A stretch of 64,000 bases of DNA. Origin: Prostheceraeus crozeri (Eukaryota; Platyhelminthes; Polycladida; Euryleptidae). This document shows positions 13,504 to 25,887 of the stretch, in pieces. The stretch is from assembly GCA_907163375.1 (NCBI GenBank), contig CAJQUW010000492.1:62001-126000 (forward strand), written 5' to 3'. The position numbers were made by a program, and so were the translations under genes. Under the pieces are notes generated by a model that ran no database searches, was not told where the DNA came from, and was given only the letters and a program-made list of their open reading frames with translations. Within the stretch, counting starts at the first letter, position 1. Every line of letters begins with the position of its first letter.

Positions 13504-13590
13504 AACTATTTATGAGCGCAAGATTTGAACTCTGTCCACCGTAGATCTTTAGCAAATACCAGCACTTTTACCAACTCGGCTGAGTTCGCT
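13504..13590 (-). repeat. tRNA-like sequence, possible SINE head
   Basis: On the minus strand there is a degenerate A box (GCCGAGTTGGT) and, about 45 bases on, a B box (GTTCAAATC). The acceptor stem does not pair cleanly, so it is not a working tRNA. It sits just 5' of LINE A, so it could be a SINE remnant. Confidence 0.35.
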
Positions 13591-15498
13591 GTTGACAGAA
13601 TTTCACCGCAACTAATATTTAGATGATATTTCAGATTAACGATTGATGACCCAACCACGTGCCACTTCGTGAAAATTACAAAAATCGATTGGTGCTGACA
13701 ATACCAGCCGCAAGGCACGAAAGCTATCATTTTTGCACAGATCACAAAATGCTTTGATGTAAGACCAATACTGAAGGCAAAATCTATCACAATTGCAATC
13801 GATATGGACGCAACGTTTTAACAATCCGCCTTGAAACTTGTAGCAGTAGTGAATAGACTATACGAGTAATTAGATCCACCACAAAACGGAATTCCAGGCT
13901 TAAATGACAGAGAATGAACCAACCACTGAGAAGCAATCACAATGGAAACTGCGTAATATCAGTAAAAAGGGGAAGTTTTCCACAATAAGTCACTGACGTG
14001 AAAAAATTTCCAGATAACCAGAAAGCAAGGGTCAAGAGGATTCGAACGATATATAACACACCAATGCTAAATTACTGTGAATCAAATCTTAACACATAAA
14101 TAACTGATTGACGAGAGCAGCAATAAGTAAGACCGCACACGACAACGACAATGTTGTATATGCTGTTATTATATGTTGTTATATAGATTCTTCTATTATT
14201 TTTTTTTATTTCAGTATATTTTGCATTATATGCAGACATATCATAATATCTGAGTGTGATGTTAGACAGTGAACAAACAATTAAGTTTTATTTTCTACCT
14301 TTTGAATATAATTTTGATGCCTCTACTTACTACTGATGTTGGATTCTTCTACTTGAGTTCATCTTTTACGTAATAAGATAATTGTTTTACGTATTGAGAT
14401 GTTTTCATGATTTGCTCAGTTCAATTTAAGTTGATTGTAAATAATAAATTGGGTCTTCAACTCGATTTGCTTTTCTTGTTTCTGCAGGTCATTACGGAGA
14501 TCTACTTTACGATTTACACCACACTGAGTAACTACCTAGCTTCTCCTAAAACTTGGAACTTGGAACGCTTTTGGCGCCAATTATCCTCCCTCTGCTAATA
14601 TCTGCGAGAAATTAAGATTGATTAATAAGGAAATTTAGAGGATACTTAATTTAACTTAACCCATCGTAAAATGAATTATTTGATGTCAAATTAAACTTTG
14701 TGACTGTTATCAATTATTCGACTGATAAAATCGACTTCATTCAGTTAATTGACATTCTCTCTATTTTGTATCATTCAATTCGAAATCACAAAGAAAAAGT
14801 CGATGAACTAACGAAGATAGATCACTCTCTGCTGTATAGCATTTCACTTTCTTGCGTTTCTACCTTATTTAATCCTTTGTTCAATTTAATAGTTGCTAAT
14901 GTAGCTTCACTCAGCCGCAGGTTGTACCTGAATAATGAGAATGAAAATGCTCTCAGGCTGCATTACAAGGAAATCTGACTCTATATCATTCTACGTGATA
15001 TTTTTCACAATACTCAGCGATGTAGCAGAAAGCTCGGATTTTGAATATCTCCTGACTGTTAACAGAGTTTGCGTAATATCTGATAGTTGATAAATATATA
15101 CTGTAGACTGTTTATCCGATGAAGAAAAGTGAGCATCATTCTAAATTAGCAGCTAAAATTAACTTCACAGCTTTTTGTAATCTGAGTAGAAGCAGTCGAG
15201 AAAAAATTGTTTTGTCTGTTGTTAATTGATTCTAACTGTGACGTCATTGACGTCGCCAAAGATACCTGATCTTAGCGGCTATTTTCTGTAAAGTTCTTCT
15301 ATGAAGATTGACTGCTGTTTTCACTGTTTTTGGCGAATTACAGTCTGTTGTGCATATTACACCATGAGCGGGAGCTTGACCCCATCCATCCACCGCGTGG
15401 GAGTTCGGCCCCTGTTTCATCTGTGCATTGTTCCTCGTGAAGCCAAACTGGCTGAACTTCGCTCTTGTAACTTTTTTGTTTTGGCGTCTTCATATTGG
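13591..15498. other. Gene-free stretch
   Basis: AT-rich. A 92-codon plus-strand frame (14700-14978) has no recognisable features. No inverted repeats with target duplications were found. Confidence 0.5.
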
Positions 15499-15499
15499 C

Positions 15500-16244
15500 G
15501 TATCTGTATACAGTGAAAGTTTTTATATCAAAGGATTCAGTTTTTTGACGAGATTACGTTCCTGCGGTCCAAAACATAATTTGAGCAGTTTTTAAAAAGC
15601 TAAATTTTTGCAAATTTGTGTACTGCCGACATGACGTCCACCTTCTAAGCAGTATGAAACAAATTGGATATCTAAAGAAATGAATATTTGCTAATAAACA
15701 TCCTAAATAAGTGTAAATTAAGCTGATTATCAAGGGTATTTCATGAGCCGCATTATAATGGAAGTCTTCATGAAAAAGTCGCGATCTTATTTTCCTTTCT
15801 AGGCTGAAACTTCAAGTATTTGATTAAATTTTCATCGGCATGATTTTATGATTAACTAAATTTATGTTTCATTTCTTGAATCTAATAGCGATGTGGACCC
15901 ATTTAAATATTTTAGAGTTAATTGGAATCATTGTCTTTGATTGTGTTGTTACTCTTGATGTTGAGCATGAAAGCATAATACCAACCTGTCGAATTTCTAA
16001 TTTAACAAACATTACCTCTCCAAGGCTGTCATGACACGGAGGATCTGTAAAAATACTATCATTCCTTCTGCATTACTATCATCATCACTCAGTATCGCGG
16101 TAATTTCTTCAAAACCTCAGAAATTTGCATATCTCACATTTGGTAACAATATCCTCAAGTTCACTTAATAAAATCGAAAGTGTATACGCACTGGGGATTT
16201 AATAAATACGGAGTTACCACTCTACCTAATATACTTACTCTATG
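15500..16244 (+). mobile_element. MITE-2 copy B, 5'-truncated
   Basis: It aligns to copy A from the motif GTATCTGTATACAGTG onward and ends with TACTTACTCTATG like copy A. The first 30 bases or so of the element, including the left terminal repeat, are missing. Confidence 0.75.
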
Positions 16245-16440
16245 GTTATAGCTTTCAGCTAACTTTTCAGTTTTTAATGTGAGTACTTCATTCCATCGGT
16301 ATGAGTGTGAATCATAAGCTTATCATGATCAATGATCATCTATAGGATCTTGCAAATCGAATAGAATATTGGAATCTCGAATTCTATGTATATGCCACCC
16401 TCTGTCCTATAATGGTATTAGTCCTGTAGTTCCTAATGCA

Positions 16441-16690
16441 AAGGTCATTATTGCCCTATGGCGCTGTGGCCTTGTATTGGAGTGTTCGCTCTGCGTCCGG
16501 TGGATTTCGGTTCAAGTCTTGGTCCGGTCAAACCTAAGACTTTTAAAACAGGTACACTCAGCATTCTTGCTGATCATTCAGCTCAAAAAGAATGAGAGTG
16601 GGATGGATAACAACTCGGCCACATGAAAAGGAAAAAGCTCCGCGCCCATTGTGCTTCCGAGTATAAATAAGATTCATGAATTAATTTTAC
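16441..16690 (+). repeat. tRNA-derived SINE
   Basis: It starts with a tRNA-like head containing an A box (GTGGCCTTGTATTGG) and a B box (GGTTCAAGTC) spaced as in polymerase III promoters. A non-tRNA body follows, with AAGCTCCGCGCCC and an A/T-rich 3' tail (GAGTATAAATAAG). It lies inside the DD39D mariner remnant, so it inserted later. Target duplications are not clear. Confidence 0.65.
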
Positions 16691-16734
16691 TTTTAATTGC
16701 CTGCTGGTGAATGAAGAACATATCAATGCAACAG

Positions 16735-17118
16735 TCGGTGTCAGCGTGAAAGAAAACCGTAAGGATGTTTCTCATGATGGACACTTCTTGTGTCGTCTTT
16801 TAGATGAAGAAATCCTACCTGCATGTGAACGATTGGGTATCACCACCATTCAATGATAATGCCAATCCACATGTAGTAGAAAATGATGAGTCTTCAATTG
16901 AAGCAGTGATTGCTGATCATCCTACGATTCATATTCTCCGTCAACCACCCCTAAGTCCAGATCTCAACCCACTGGATCAAGGACTTTTTCGATTCGTCGC
17001 AAATGGAGTTGAGATCGTCGACCTTAGTGAGACATAATATAATGCAGTGATGGAAGTTTGGGATCAGTTTCGTAGAAGAGACATTGTGAAGCTTATGACG
17101 GAGCAAAAGGAGGTATGA
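16735..17118 (+). pseudogene. DD39D mariner-like transposase, C-terminal half
   Basis: An upstream frame reads FLCRLLDEEILPACERLG. A one-base frameshift at the second catalytic Asp joins it to NDNANPHVVENDESSIEAV, then QPPLSPDLNPLDQGLFRF. Between the Asp of DNANPH and the Asp of NPLDQG there are 39 residues, so the triad spacing is DD39D, as in plant-like mariners. The N-terminal DNA-binding part is missing, probably lost or displaced by the SINE region. Confidence 0.65.
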
Positions 17119-17451
17119 AGACAAAGTTCTTCACAATCGGTTGGAAACACATTTGTTTAGTCTTATAGGCCCTACACAGGTAGTCATTGTATATTGTTCG
17201 CATGATTTATTAACAAATAATGTGAATAATTGCAAATATGTTTAACTAGCTTTGTTTTGTGCAATGCAGAAAATCGCTCATAAAAATTTTAATTTGATGC
17301 TTCAAGTACATGAAAATATACAAGGTCGATTGATATTGTACGAAAATATATTGAGAATAAAAATAGAATTCGAAATAAAGAGTATTTAAACATAATTGGT
17401 ATTTGCATGGTACTAATTCCTATGCACGGTGACTTTTAGGACAGAGGGTGC

Positions 17452-17846
17452 TTGGTAAACCTTTCAGCAATGCTCGTAAAAATAAGTAGTCAATTTTGTG
17501 ACTTTTCCTCATTATTTGAATTCTCTAGGTGCATCCTCCATCTTCTTCATAGCCACGTTTGCAGCTATAAGCATTGCAGTGAAGCATGGTGAAAGGACTA
17601 CAAAATTCGTCAATGATAAATAAAGCAGCAGAGGAAAACGTGTACACCAAGGCTTAGAAAATTCGCCTACGCCTCCAACTTATACCAAAGACCCTTTACA
17701 TTGAAAACGATTCCACAGCTTTGGTTCAGACACAAAACGCTAGACTTGGATTGCATAACATACCGCGCTGACGCCATTATCAAATAACTTCTGAAGTAGC
17801 GTAGATGGCCACTTGACTCAACCCTCTGAAATACACGGAAAAAAGT
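17452..17846. other. Short stretch without recognised feature
   Basis: No open frame, repeat or RNA gene could be supported here. Confidence 0.4.
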
Positions 17847-17854
17847 GTTCCGTG

Positions 17855-18455
17855 CACAGAATTAGATTCATCTGCTTGCGCGTCTTTGGTTTCCTAGAAT
17901 AGAAATTTCGTATCTGTCCTTAACATCAAAATGGTGCACCTCACAGTCAGACAACTTGCTCCTTCTCGAATGGATAATTTGTGTATCGCTTGCTATTGGA
18001 AATGGCAAACAATAAGCTGTCAGCAGAGGACACCAGAGCAAGTGAGAGATGCCCTGCGTGCTGTGATACCATTTCGCATACACCAAAACACACATAATCT
18101 AGCTAACATTCAATTCAGTGTATACACTATACAGTGAGAAATGCTGAGAAGTGGATGGTGAAATCATCAAGTGAACTAATTTTCGTGCGCCTGCTATTTT
18201 CTTTAATAATGATCGGATCGACCAACATTATGGAGAAAACTTGTGCGCATTCTGAATTCTTCAAATCTGAAGGAATTGTGGCAATCAAAGCACTTTGCTG
18301 GAACTCACATTAATCCGCACGACTTTTTTTCCTATCTCTGTAAGGTATTAGGAATTCCTTTTGCCCACTTAATAAGTTCCGCGATGTGCCGTCGATTTCG
18401 AATAAATCTCATTTCTAGTAAGCAGAAGCAGATAAACAAAATATGCAATTCTCTG
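17855..18455 (-). mobile_element. MITE-1 long subfamily, reversed copy
   Basis: The reverse complement matches the copy at 21915-22521 along its length, including the TTGTGCGCAT and GCTTGCTATTGGA regions. It starts CACAGAATTAGATTCATCTGC and ends near CAATTCTCTG. No clear 8-bp target duplication remains, and the right terminus has diverged. Confidence 0.75.
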
Positions 18456-20441
18456 TTAATTTACACTAAAAAGTGGTCTCCTACTCTTCTTTTTCCGTAA
18501 TTGTCTCATCCAGAATCAAAGATTCCCACTGATGAAGCTTTGCTTTTAGAAATTGACGGATACTGCGCTACATGTACTTTGATCAAAGTCTTCGGTCTTG
18601 ATTGCTATGTCAAAGTATCACTTATTATGAGGCAGTGGGAGTGCATTTTACATTTTTGCATATTGTCAACATTCCTTTTTGCAATGTCTGTTGTAATGAT
18701 ATTTTGATAATGCGGAAAGGCTTGTTTCATATTTTTGTCTTAAACTTGTATTTTAAGATTCACATGTACAATTGTGAGGTTCAAATCGAAAAAATAACTT
18801 TCCAAGGACTTTCCCGCTCTATGGCTAACGGTTATGAGTCACTACATATTAGTAGGCTCAATATCAGCAATACATTGAGTATTTTATGAATTGTCCAATT
18901 CCAGGAATATGCTCAATTCTCGCGTTTATGAATGCCTAAAGCCAAACCATCAAGACACTGACATTTTGGAAAATTATTCTATCAGAAGATGGTAACCGTT
19001 TGCAAATGTTGATATATAATAATTCCTAGATACTTTATTTCGTTGACGACTTCAATCATAATGTGCTTGTACCATGCGTTTAACTACAAACTAGCGAGTA
19101 CTTGACATGCAATCCTGTGATCTACGAATATATACGCTAATTATACGCTTTACGTAGTTCTTTTATCTGCGTTTTACATTATGGTTAAATGCAGCAATGA
19201 CATCCGGACTACATTACAAAACATGGCACTACGCGAAGCCGATCACAATGACAGTGACAATTATGCAATGATGTGTTCACAATGACATTGTTCTAAGTTG
19301 TTGATTCCTCCAAGGGTGTAGAAGAAGCCATGAATTAATGTGGGAAACAAGGAAAACTCGTGATACTTGCATTTCGTGTTGTAGTTAATAGATGTGCATT
19401 GTACAGTGTAGTAAGATAATGCATTGCTTTAATTACTTTCGTCGTGTTTCGATGCTTTTGACAGGTTTTTATTCTTTCCAACGAATTTCCACGAAATCGT
19501 CGGCTTCTGGAGTTGAATACGATTGATGAACGGCAGAAGCTTATGAAAAACTTGACTGCAATCTCTTGATCTGAGAAGAGCTCGTTCACTGATCGGTTTG
19601 GTACATAGAAATAGATTGTTTATCTGAAAAGTTGACTAGAATGAAAATTAACTCAAGGTCGCGGCACAGCCGGGGGGGCTGCATGTACATGTAAGTTGGC
19701 ACCTGAACCACCAATGATAAGCTTAGAATTCAACACGTGACTGATTCTAACCAATGATTCAGCCGTTAACAAGTGCATCTAAGTGAAAATGCCTGTGATT
19801 TTTGTTCCATATGAAGATTAACTTCCATTTCAGAGGTGTTATCGTTATCAATTTCTGTGGTTTTGTGCATCCTATTCTATCATCAATAAACATCTTTCTC
19901 AATACGTCGACAAGAATATCTCCCTTAACATATTGTCATATATTTCCCTTGTCATATTGCACTTACAAGACATAGTCAATTCTAAGAGATAGCATAGAAA
20001 TTGAGAAGACATTGAATTCTATACAGATCATGCACAAGCCGTTATTCAAAATGTTCCTTGTGCAGATTAGATCAAGCAAAGAATTAATTCCTTTTCAAGA
20101 GGACTGCTCTCTAAGATGAAATTGTCCTTTCTATCACTGGTGACAATAATTAAAAGACGGTACTTCATCCCCCGAAGGAAGTGAAACAGGTGGTTGTGAT
20201 TCATACAAATTGCACTTCCTCCAAATGCTTGTAATAATGGCTTCAAGATTTACAGAGCTATTTGTAGACTGTGTCATAAGGTGTATTAGGTTTATCGATA
20301 AGCAGAAAACAGGCTCCGTGAATAACTTTCCAAAGAATATTACTCAGATGTGAAATCGCATTTTCGAGACGAACATAATTCACACATTTGAATAAATTTC
20401 ATTTGCTGGTATAAAAAGCTAGATAAATGGTGCTGCCGAGA
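18456..20441. other. Gene-free stretch
   Basis: AT-rich, with only short open frames and no recognised repeat. A small GC-rich palindromic spot with a run of seven G lies near 19669-19682. Confidence 0.5.
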
Positions 20442-20449
20442 GTCTAGAG

Positions 20450-21078
20450 CAGGGGTGCGCAAGCTGCGGCCGTAGCAGAGGCTAAGTGCGGCCGTGACAA
20501 TGAGAAGTAAATGAAAAAGAATATTGTACATGTATATTGCAAATATTTCTGAAGTTCAAGACAATCGAAAACAATCGTCACTATAGTGGCATACTACTGT
20601 CGAACACCTTTATGCCCATGCGGCTTGGAAAAATGGCGCAGGCGCGAAGAAGACGTTCAAACAGTTCGATAACTCATGAATAGAATATTTTAGGGAAGTT
20701 ACATTCATGTGCATTCATGGCTAGTCATCAGCTAAAAAAACAGAAGGGACTGTTGTAGTTTGCTCGAATTGTTCGTGTGTTAGCTTCAAGTCCATGACCT
20801 GAAGAAGGATGCAAGTGTTAATAACACTTTAAGCTTAAAATCTTTTCGGTCTGAGGTGACCGTCGGTTGTGTATGGGCTAACGTGCTGACCCATTCTTTG
20901 CGAAGTAGGCCTTTATGCGATTTTCACTGCGTCATTCATCAGGGAAAGCTAATTTGATTGGTGGAATATAAAAAGGATTGCCTATTGACCTAGTTGTTTG
21001 CACACATATTAAGTGCGGCCGTGATTCTTTCGGCCTTCGAAATGGCGTCCGAAAAATATGAAAGGTTGCTCGCCTCTC
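20450..21078 (+). mobile_element. Small non-autonomous hAT element
   Basis: It starts CAGGGGTGCGCAAGC, a classic hAT terminus, and ends GGTTGCTCGCCTCTC, an imperfect inverted match (10 of 15). The flanks are GTCTAGAG (20442-20449) and GTCTAGGG (21079-21086), an 8-bp duplication with one mismatch. A subterminal motif, TAAGTGCGGCCGTGA in one copy, occurs near both ends (about 20483 and 21012). No transposase is encoded. Confidence 0.75.
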
Positions 21079-21086
21079 GTCTAGGG

Positions 21087-21906
21087 CCTACATGTGTTTG
21101 ATGCATATTGAAAAGTTAATCCGTCTCTTTTGATAGCCATCGTGTTGGACTTAACGTTATCTTATACAATTCCCAACTTTAGATGCAGATACCTTTATCC
21201 TCTGTTGTATGAATATCTAAGCATTAGTTTACTTATCAAACTTCGTCAGTATCATGTAGCATAGTGTATCTTGTAATTGATCTGAATTTTGCATGGAAGA
21301 GATATCGTGTGCTGTCAATAAATTTGCATCCGCAAAGATGATATTTTGACTTTTGAATTAGCTCTATAGTCTCGAGAAAGCAAAAAAGGATATGAAGTTC
21401 ACAACAACTTCGAACTTTCATGTCTGCAGCATTTCAGAGAGTGTAGCATTTTAAGGAAAAGTAGAAGAAGCTGCACTGTATCTGCTTTGTCATCTAAGTC
21501 TGTGAAGGCAAAATGCCATGAAAATGTCGCAGAGCAATGTGACATTAACATGGATTTTTGAGTGCAATAATGCAGAACTATCGCGGGTGCGAAGGCGCCT
21601 GAAAATGTCCTTCATTCACATCTCCTTCATTTACATTGTCCTTCACATTCACATCTCCTTCATTCACCAACCTTACAAATATATCCGTCAAAATAATTGA
21701 AGAAGAGCAAGAAGCAAACATAGCTAACAATCCTACCTCTATGAAAAACTCTATTTCCACATTGTCATAAAGATGTTGTTCTTCAAAACCATTGCTGATC
21801 AGCGGCTTATATGTAGACCTAGAAAACCATCACATTTTATATGGAATTTTGAACATGGCGGACTGATGCTGAGAGTAACGGAGAAGTGAGATTGAAAATA
21901 TCGTGA
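21087..21906. other. Gene-free stretch with a short CT-rich tandem repeat
   Basis: Between about 21607 and 21668 a unit resembling CTCCTTCATTCACAT recurs about four times with variation. It gives spurious open frames on both strands. Nothing else was recognised. Confidence 0.5.
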
Positions 21907-21914
21907 GTAACAAC

Positions 21915-22521
21915 CACAGAATTAAATATTTTGTTGATCTGCTTCGGTTTGCTAGAAGTGTGATTAATACGAAATCGACGACGCATCGAGGAACCTATTA
22001 AGTGGGCAAAAAGGAATTCTTAATACCTCACAGAGATAGGAAAAAAGTCATGCGCCGCTTGCGGATTAATGTGAGTTCCAGCATAGTGCTTCGATTGCCA
22101 CAATTCCTTCAGATTCGAAGAATTCAGATCAATGCGCACAAGTTTTCTCCAAAATGTTGGTCGATCCGATCATTATTAAAGAAAATAGCAGGCGCACGAA
22201 AATTAGTTCACTTGATGATTTCACCATCCACTTCTCAGCATTCCTCACTGTATAGTGCATACACTGAATCGAAGCCAGGCATCGATGTGTGTTTTGGTGT
22301 GCGCGAAGTGATATCACAGCACGCACGCATCTCTCACTTGCTCTGGTGTCCTCTGCTGACAGTTTATTGTTTGCCATCTCCAATAGCAAGCGATACACGA
22401 ATTATCCATTCGAGAAGGAGGAAGTTGTCTAATTCTGTGATGTGCCATTTCGATATTAAGGCTACATATAACTCTTCCTTTCTAGGAAACCGAAGCGCGC
22501 GCAGATGAATCTAATTCTGTG
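21915..22521 (+). mobile_element. MITE-1 long subfamily, complete copy
   Basis: About 607 bp, starting CACAGAATTAAA and ending CTAATTCTGTG. The flanks are GTAACAAC (21907-21914) and GTAACGAC (22522-22529), an 8-bp duplication with one mismatch. The left half shares AAGTGGGCAAAAAGGAATTC and the internal GATCATTATTAAAG block with the shorter MITE-1 copies. The right half differs and is shared only with 17855-18455. Confidence 0.85.
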
Positions 22522-22529
22522 GTAACGAC

Positions 22530-22966
22530 AGTCATTTGGACTTAGGAGTATGTCCGTCATTGAAAGCAGTTCCCTGGGCACAACGCACCGTCGGCTTTAC
22601 TGTGTAGGCCTACTACCTGCTTCGTGGTCCATATGATTAGACTGTTGCCCAAATAAATCTGTGTTGATATGCGTAATTGAAATGGACTAAGCAGCAGGGT
22701 AGGGAAAAGGCGGGCAGCAATGCTACGAATTCACATGTAGGTGATACGCTAACTAAGATTTCTAGAATATCTCTCAGTTGATTCGGTACGTCATGGGAGA
22801 TACATTGTTGCCTTCTTCTTTACATATTATGCCGCAGTTGAATAACGCATAACATCTTTACATTTGCTATGTCTGGGAGCTAAAATTCATATTTTGATGA
22901 AAATAATCACAAATTCTTGTTGGACATCTGTCATTCATCTGTCTGCTGCATAGAGAAGACAAGATA
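22530..22966. other. Stretch without recognised feature
   Basis: Nothing could be supported between the MITE-1 copy and the P-like transposon. Confidence 0.4.
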
Positions 22967-23587
22967 TATTCTACAAGGTTGGACCTTGGGTTTTTTAGGT
23001 CAAACTTGGTTTTTGGGCCGACCTTGGGTAAATGATACAAAACTTGGTTGGGTCTTCAACTAATGTTGCATAGGTAGGCTATTGATCAAGTCATAAAATT
23101 TAACTTTTTGATTTTAATCTAGGGAGAATTACATAATAAGAGCATAAAGTTTTGCTCTTTTATCAAAATTCCACTCAATTTAGAGAATATTTCAAATAAT
23201 AAATATTTGTGATTATTAGCTATTGAATTTTTGGGTTGACAAAACCGCGCATTGAAATGTTGCTGATAGCCTACATTTATTTTGTTACATTTGTGCATAT
23301 TGAATTTTTATACATTTCACATATTATATCTTCTCACCCTTAAACTGTCTCCGATAGCCGGCAGTTATTCAAAAACGAATTTATTCCAATTTCGTATTCT
23401 TACTATGTTTAACGATACACTCACTACGCAGCCATAATATTTATTAAGCCTGTTTATATTTTTGAATGACAAAATGAAAACAATTGCTTTGTTATGAGCA
23501 ATGTGTAGGCTAATTCAATCACAATTACATCAAAGATCTTCGATTAGTCAGTAGGCCAATATCAATGTACATGTAGGCAGGGAGTAC

Positions 23588-23595
23588 TATAAATA
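23588..23595 (+). promoter_or_regulatory. Candidate TATA box of the P-like transposase
   Basis: TATAAATA is followed by a TCAGT initiator-like motif at 23624-23628. The distance is a little long, but the pair sits about 130 bp upstream of the transposase ATG, where a promoter is expected. Confidence 0.4.
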
Positions 23596-23754
23596 GAACA
23601 ATACCGGGAGGTTGCACGCGCGCTCAGTGAGTGATAGCTGGAGGCCGATCGTTTTGGCTATTCACGCACTAGTATGGGAATCTGCACACTGCACAAGTAG
23701 AACGAATGTCATTGTGTTGTGAGTCAGTGCATCTGACGGTTGACAAGTTCGACA

Positions 23755-25857
23755 ATGCCGAGAAAGTGTAGTGTCGGAAAGTTTAAAACCAATGATTTCA
23801 CATCGAGCTCTTCGAAAACACCGATTTATCGCTTTCCTACTAACCAAGAAGAAGCAGAAAGATGGATTGGTGCATTACCAACCGTCACAAGACTTATGGG
23901 TATTTGTCGTCTGCATTGGCCATCAAACACAAAAAGGGAGAAACGCTTGGCAGTGAAGTTCCCGTTGATCCACCTTCGGTTTTTCCGGGGTGTCCTAAAA
24001 GTTTTCACGTCGAACTGTAAATTTTCAGGGCCGAGACATTCGAGACGTGCATCTTCGTCGGAAAGATCAGATTACAACGAGCTTCCACAATTTGAGGAGA
24101 AGGACATATTGCCATCCGATTTCAGCTCGTTCAGTGATGAAGCTGCTACGAAGCACTATCCTAACATATTCATCATAAAATCGCATGTGTCGTGTGTCTG
24201 CTATCTTTTGACCCAAACTTCACCGAAGTTGAATATTCTTTGTTGATCAAGAACGATTTCTCGATATCTGGTTAAAGGAAACATACACGAGTTTCTTTTC
24301 ACAATTTACGGGAAATACTTGGATTTCAAATGGAGATTACTCGATGGTCACAGATTGATGCCTCTAGGTGAAAAATTCAGAAATAAAATTGAGTTGTGAA
24401 TTAACTGCTGTGTCGGAGAATTTGTTGGAGACTATCAGGACCGTCGATTGTTATACAGCGACATTTGAATCTTTACTCGAACAGTTTCAACTTCATGGCA
24501 TCACGCCATCAAATCGACGATATTCTTCGGTGACTACAATTCAAACCATGAAAATCTACCTGGTAAGTCGTGGTGCCTACAGATTGTTGCGCAAGTTTTG
24601 TGCCTTCTTCATGCAACTACTCTTACTCGTACACTGGGCGATTCACAGACAGTAAGATCTGAAGCTTAAACAGAATTGTATTTTGATAATGTCTCAAATC
24701 TCCAGAGCAACTGTATGCTCTTACTTGTTGAGGTATATATAAAGCCCTCTTTGAGATTCAGATGGGGGCACGTCGTCGGATATTCTATTGACTTTCTAAA
24801 ACAGTTAGCCAGAACAGTTCTAGCATTCATGCTGAAACCAATTTTTGGCAGCAAAGCTATTGTAGTTCGTTTCCTTCCTGTGTATAAACTTGATGTGGAG
24901 TTTTTTGATGCAGATACTTTTGAAAATCATGAAACATATGGAAGAGGCGGGAGCTGTACTTAGGGGGATAATGAGTGACAATTTATCGGTAAATAGATAA
25001 TTTCACAAAAATCTCATCCATGACTTTGAATCGGCGCCATCGTTTAAGTTTCCTCACCCAAACGACCAAAACAGATCTCTGAATTTGTTATTCGATACCG
25101 ATTCCCCCAGGCCAAAAGGAGGAAGTTTCAGCGAGGTGGTAAGATATCATAGATCTTCATAAATCAGAGCTCAATGCTATTGTACGAAGAACTGTTATTA
25201 CTGAAAGAGCTCTTTATCCAACGTCATTTGAAAAACAAAATGTAGGATTAGTAATTCAAATATTCAACGATAAAATTGTCGCTGCTCTCGCATATGATAA
25301 CTAGCAAGAAACGACATCATTTGTTTTTAATGTCTTACGCACGTGGAAAATTCTTAATAACAGAAGCACGGCAGCTTATAAACATCTCAATAATTCTGAT
25401 AGGAAACCAATAACGTCCTCGTGCGACTCAACAGCAGAATGAAAGAACTGTATATATTACAAAAAGATATAAGGAACATTATTTGTAAGCATCTTTTGCT
25501 TCCTAATACTGCTCCACTGCACAAGTCGGCACAAGTGATTATTGTGAGGGGGTGGAATAACCTAGTGAATGAATCAGCCTCCACCTGTTTGCTCACTCGG
25601 CTCGCTTGCAACCTCTCGGTATAGTTCTATATGTAGTACTCACTGATGTAGGTTACATTAAAGGAAAGCTTTATAACCTTGAAGTTATTGCCAATTACAG
25701 TTATTGCAATAAACAGTCGTTTCCCACTGATACCACACTTCTCATGGACCTAACAGGAATTTCGGCCTTTCGAAAAATCCTTATGTCAATACAAAATACA
25801 AAGAATGCACTTCTTTTACTTGATTCTACTCATTTTTTGAAACTTGGTGGCACTTGA
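23755..25857 (+). pseudogene. P-like transposase with THAP domain
   Basis: ATG at 23755 opens MPRKCSVGKF. A THAP zinc-finger pattern follows: RFPTNQEEAERWIGALP and ICRLHWPSN, ending near FRG. The usual second Cys of the C2CH ligand set is replaced by Phe (GKF where GNC is common). Downstream blocks typical of P-element/THAP9-type transposases appear in changing frames: VEVYIKPSLRFRWGHVVGYS, KPIFGSKAIVVRFLPVYKL, then ALYPTSFEKQNVGLVIQIF and NDKIVAALAYDN, and WNNLVNESAST. Many stops and frameshifts separate them, so the gene is dead. THAP binds element ends; the later blocks are the RNase H-like catalytic region. Confidence 0.8.
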
Positions 25858-25887
25858 AAACTTATTTTTGCCCAACCTTGTATTCTA

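Larger units (their letters stand above)
16395..17451 (+). mobile_element. Mariner-type (DD39D) transposon remnant
   Basis: The ends are inverted: CACCCTCTGTCCTATAA at the left and TTTTAGGACAGAGGGTG at the right. The right half holds the transposase remnant at 16735-17118. A tRNA-derived SINE sits inside the left part. The exact outer ends and a TA target duplication are not certain. Confidence 0.65.
22974..25880 (+). mobile_element. P-like transposon, complete ends
   Basis: The termini are inverted: CAAGGTTGGACC at the left and GCCCAACCTTG at the right (nine outer bases identical). Both sides carry a perfect 7-bp duplication, TATTCTA (22967-22973 and 25881-25887). Inside lies a THAP-type transposase in broken frames. 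Length is 2907 bp. P-superfamily elements have short inverted repeats and 7-8-bp duplications, so ends and coding content agree. It cannot move by itself in this state. Confidence 0.85.
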
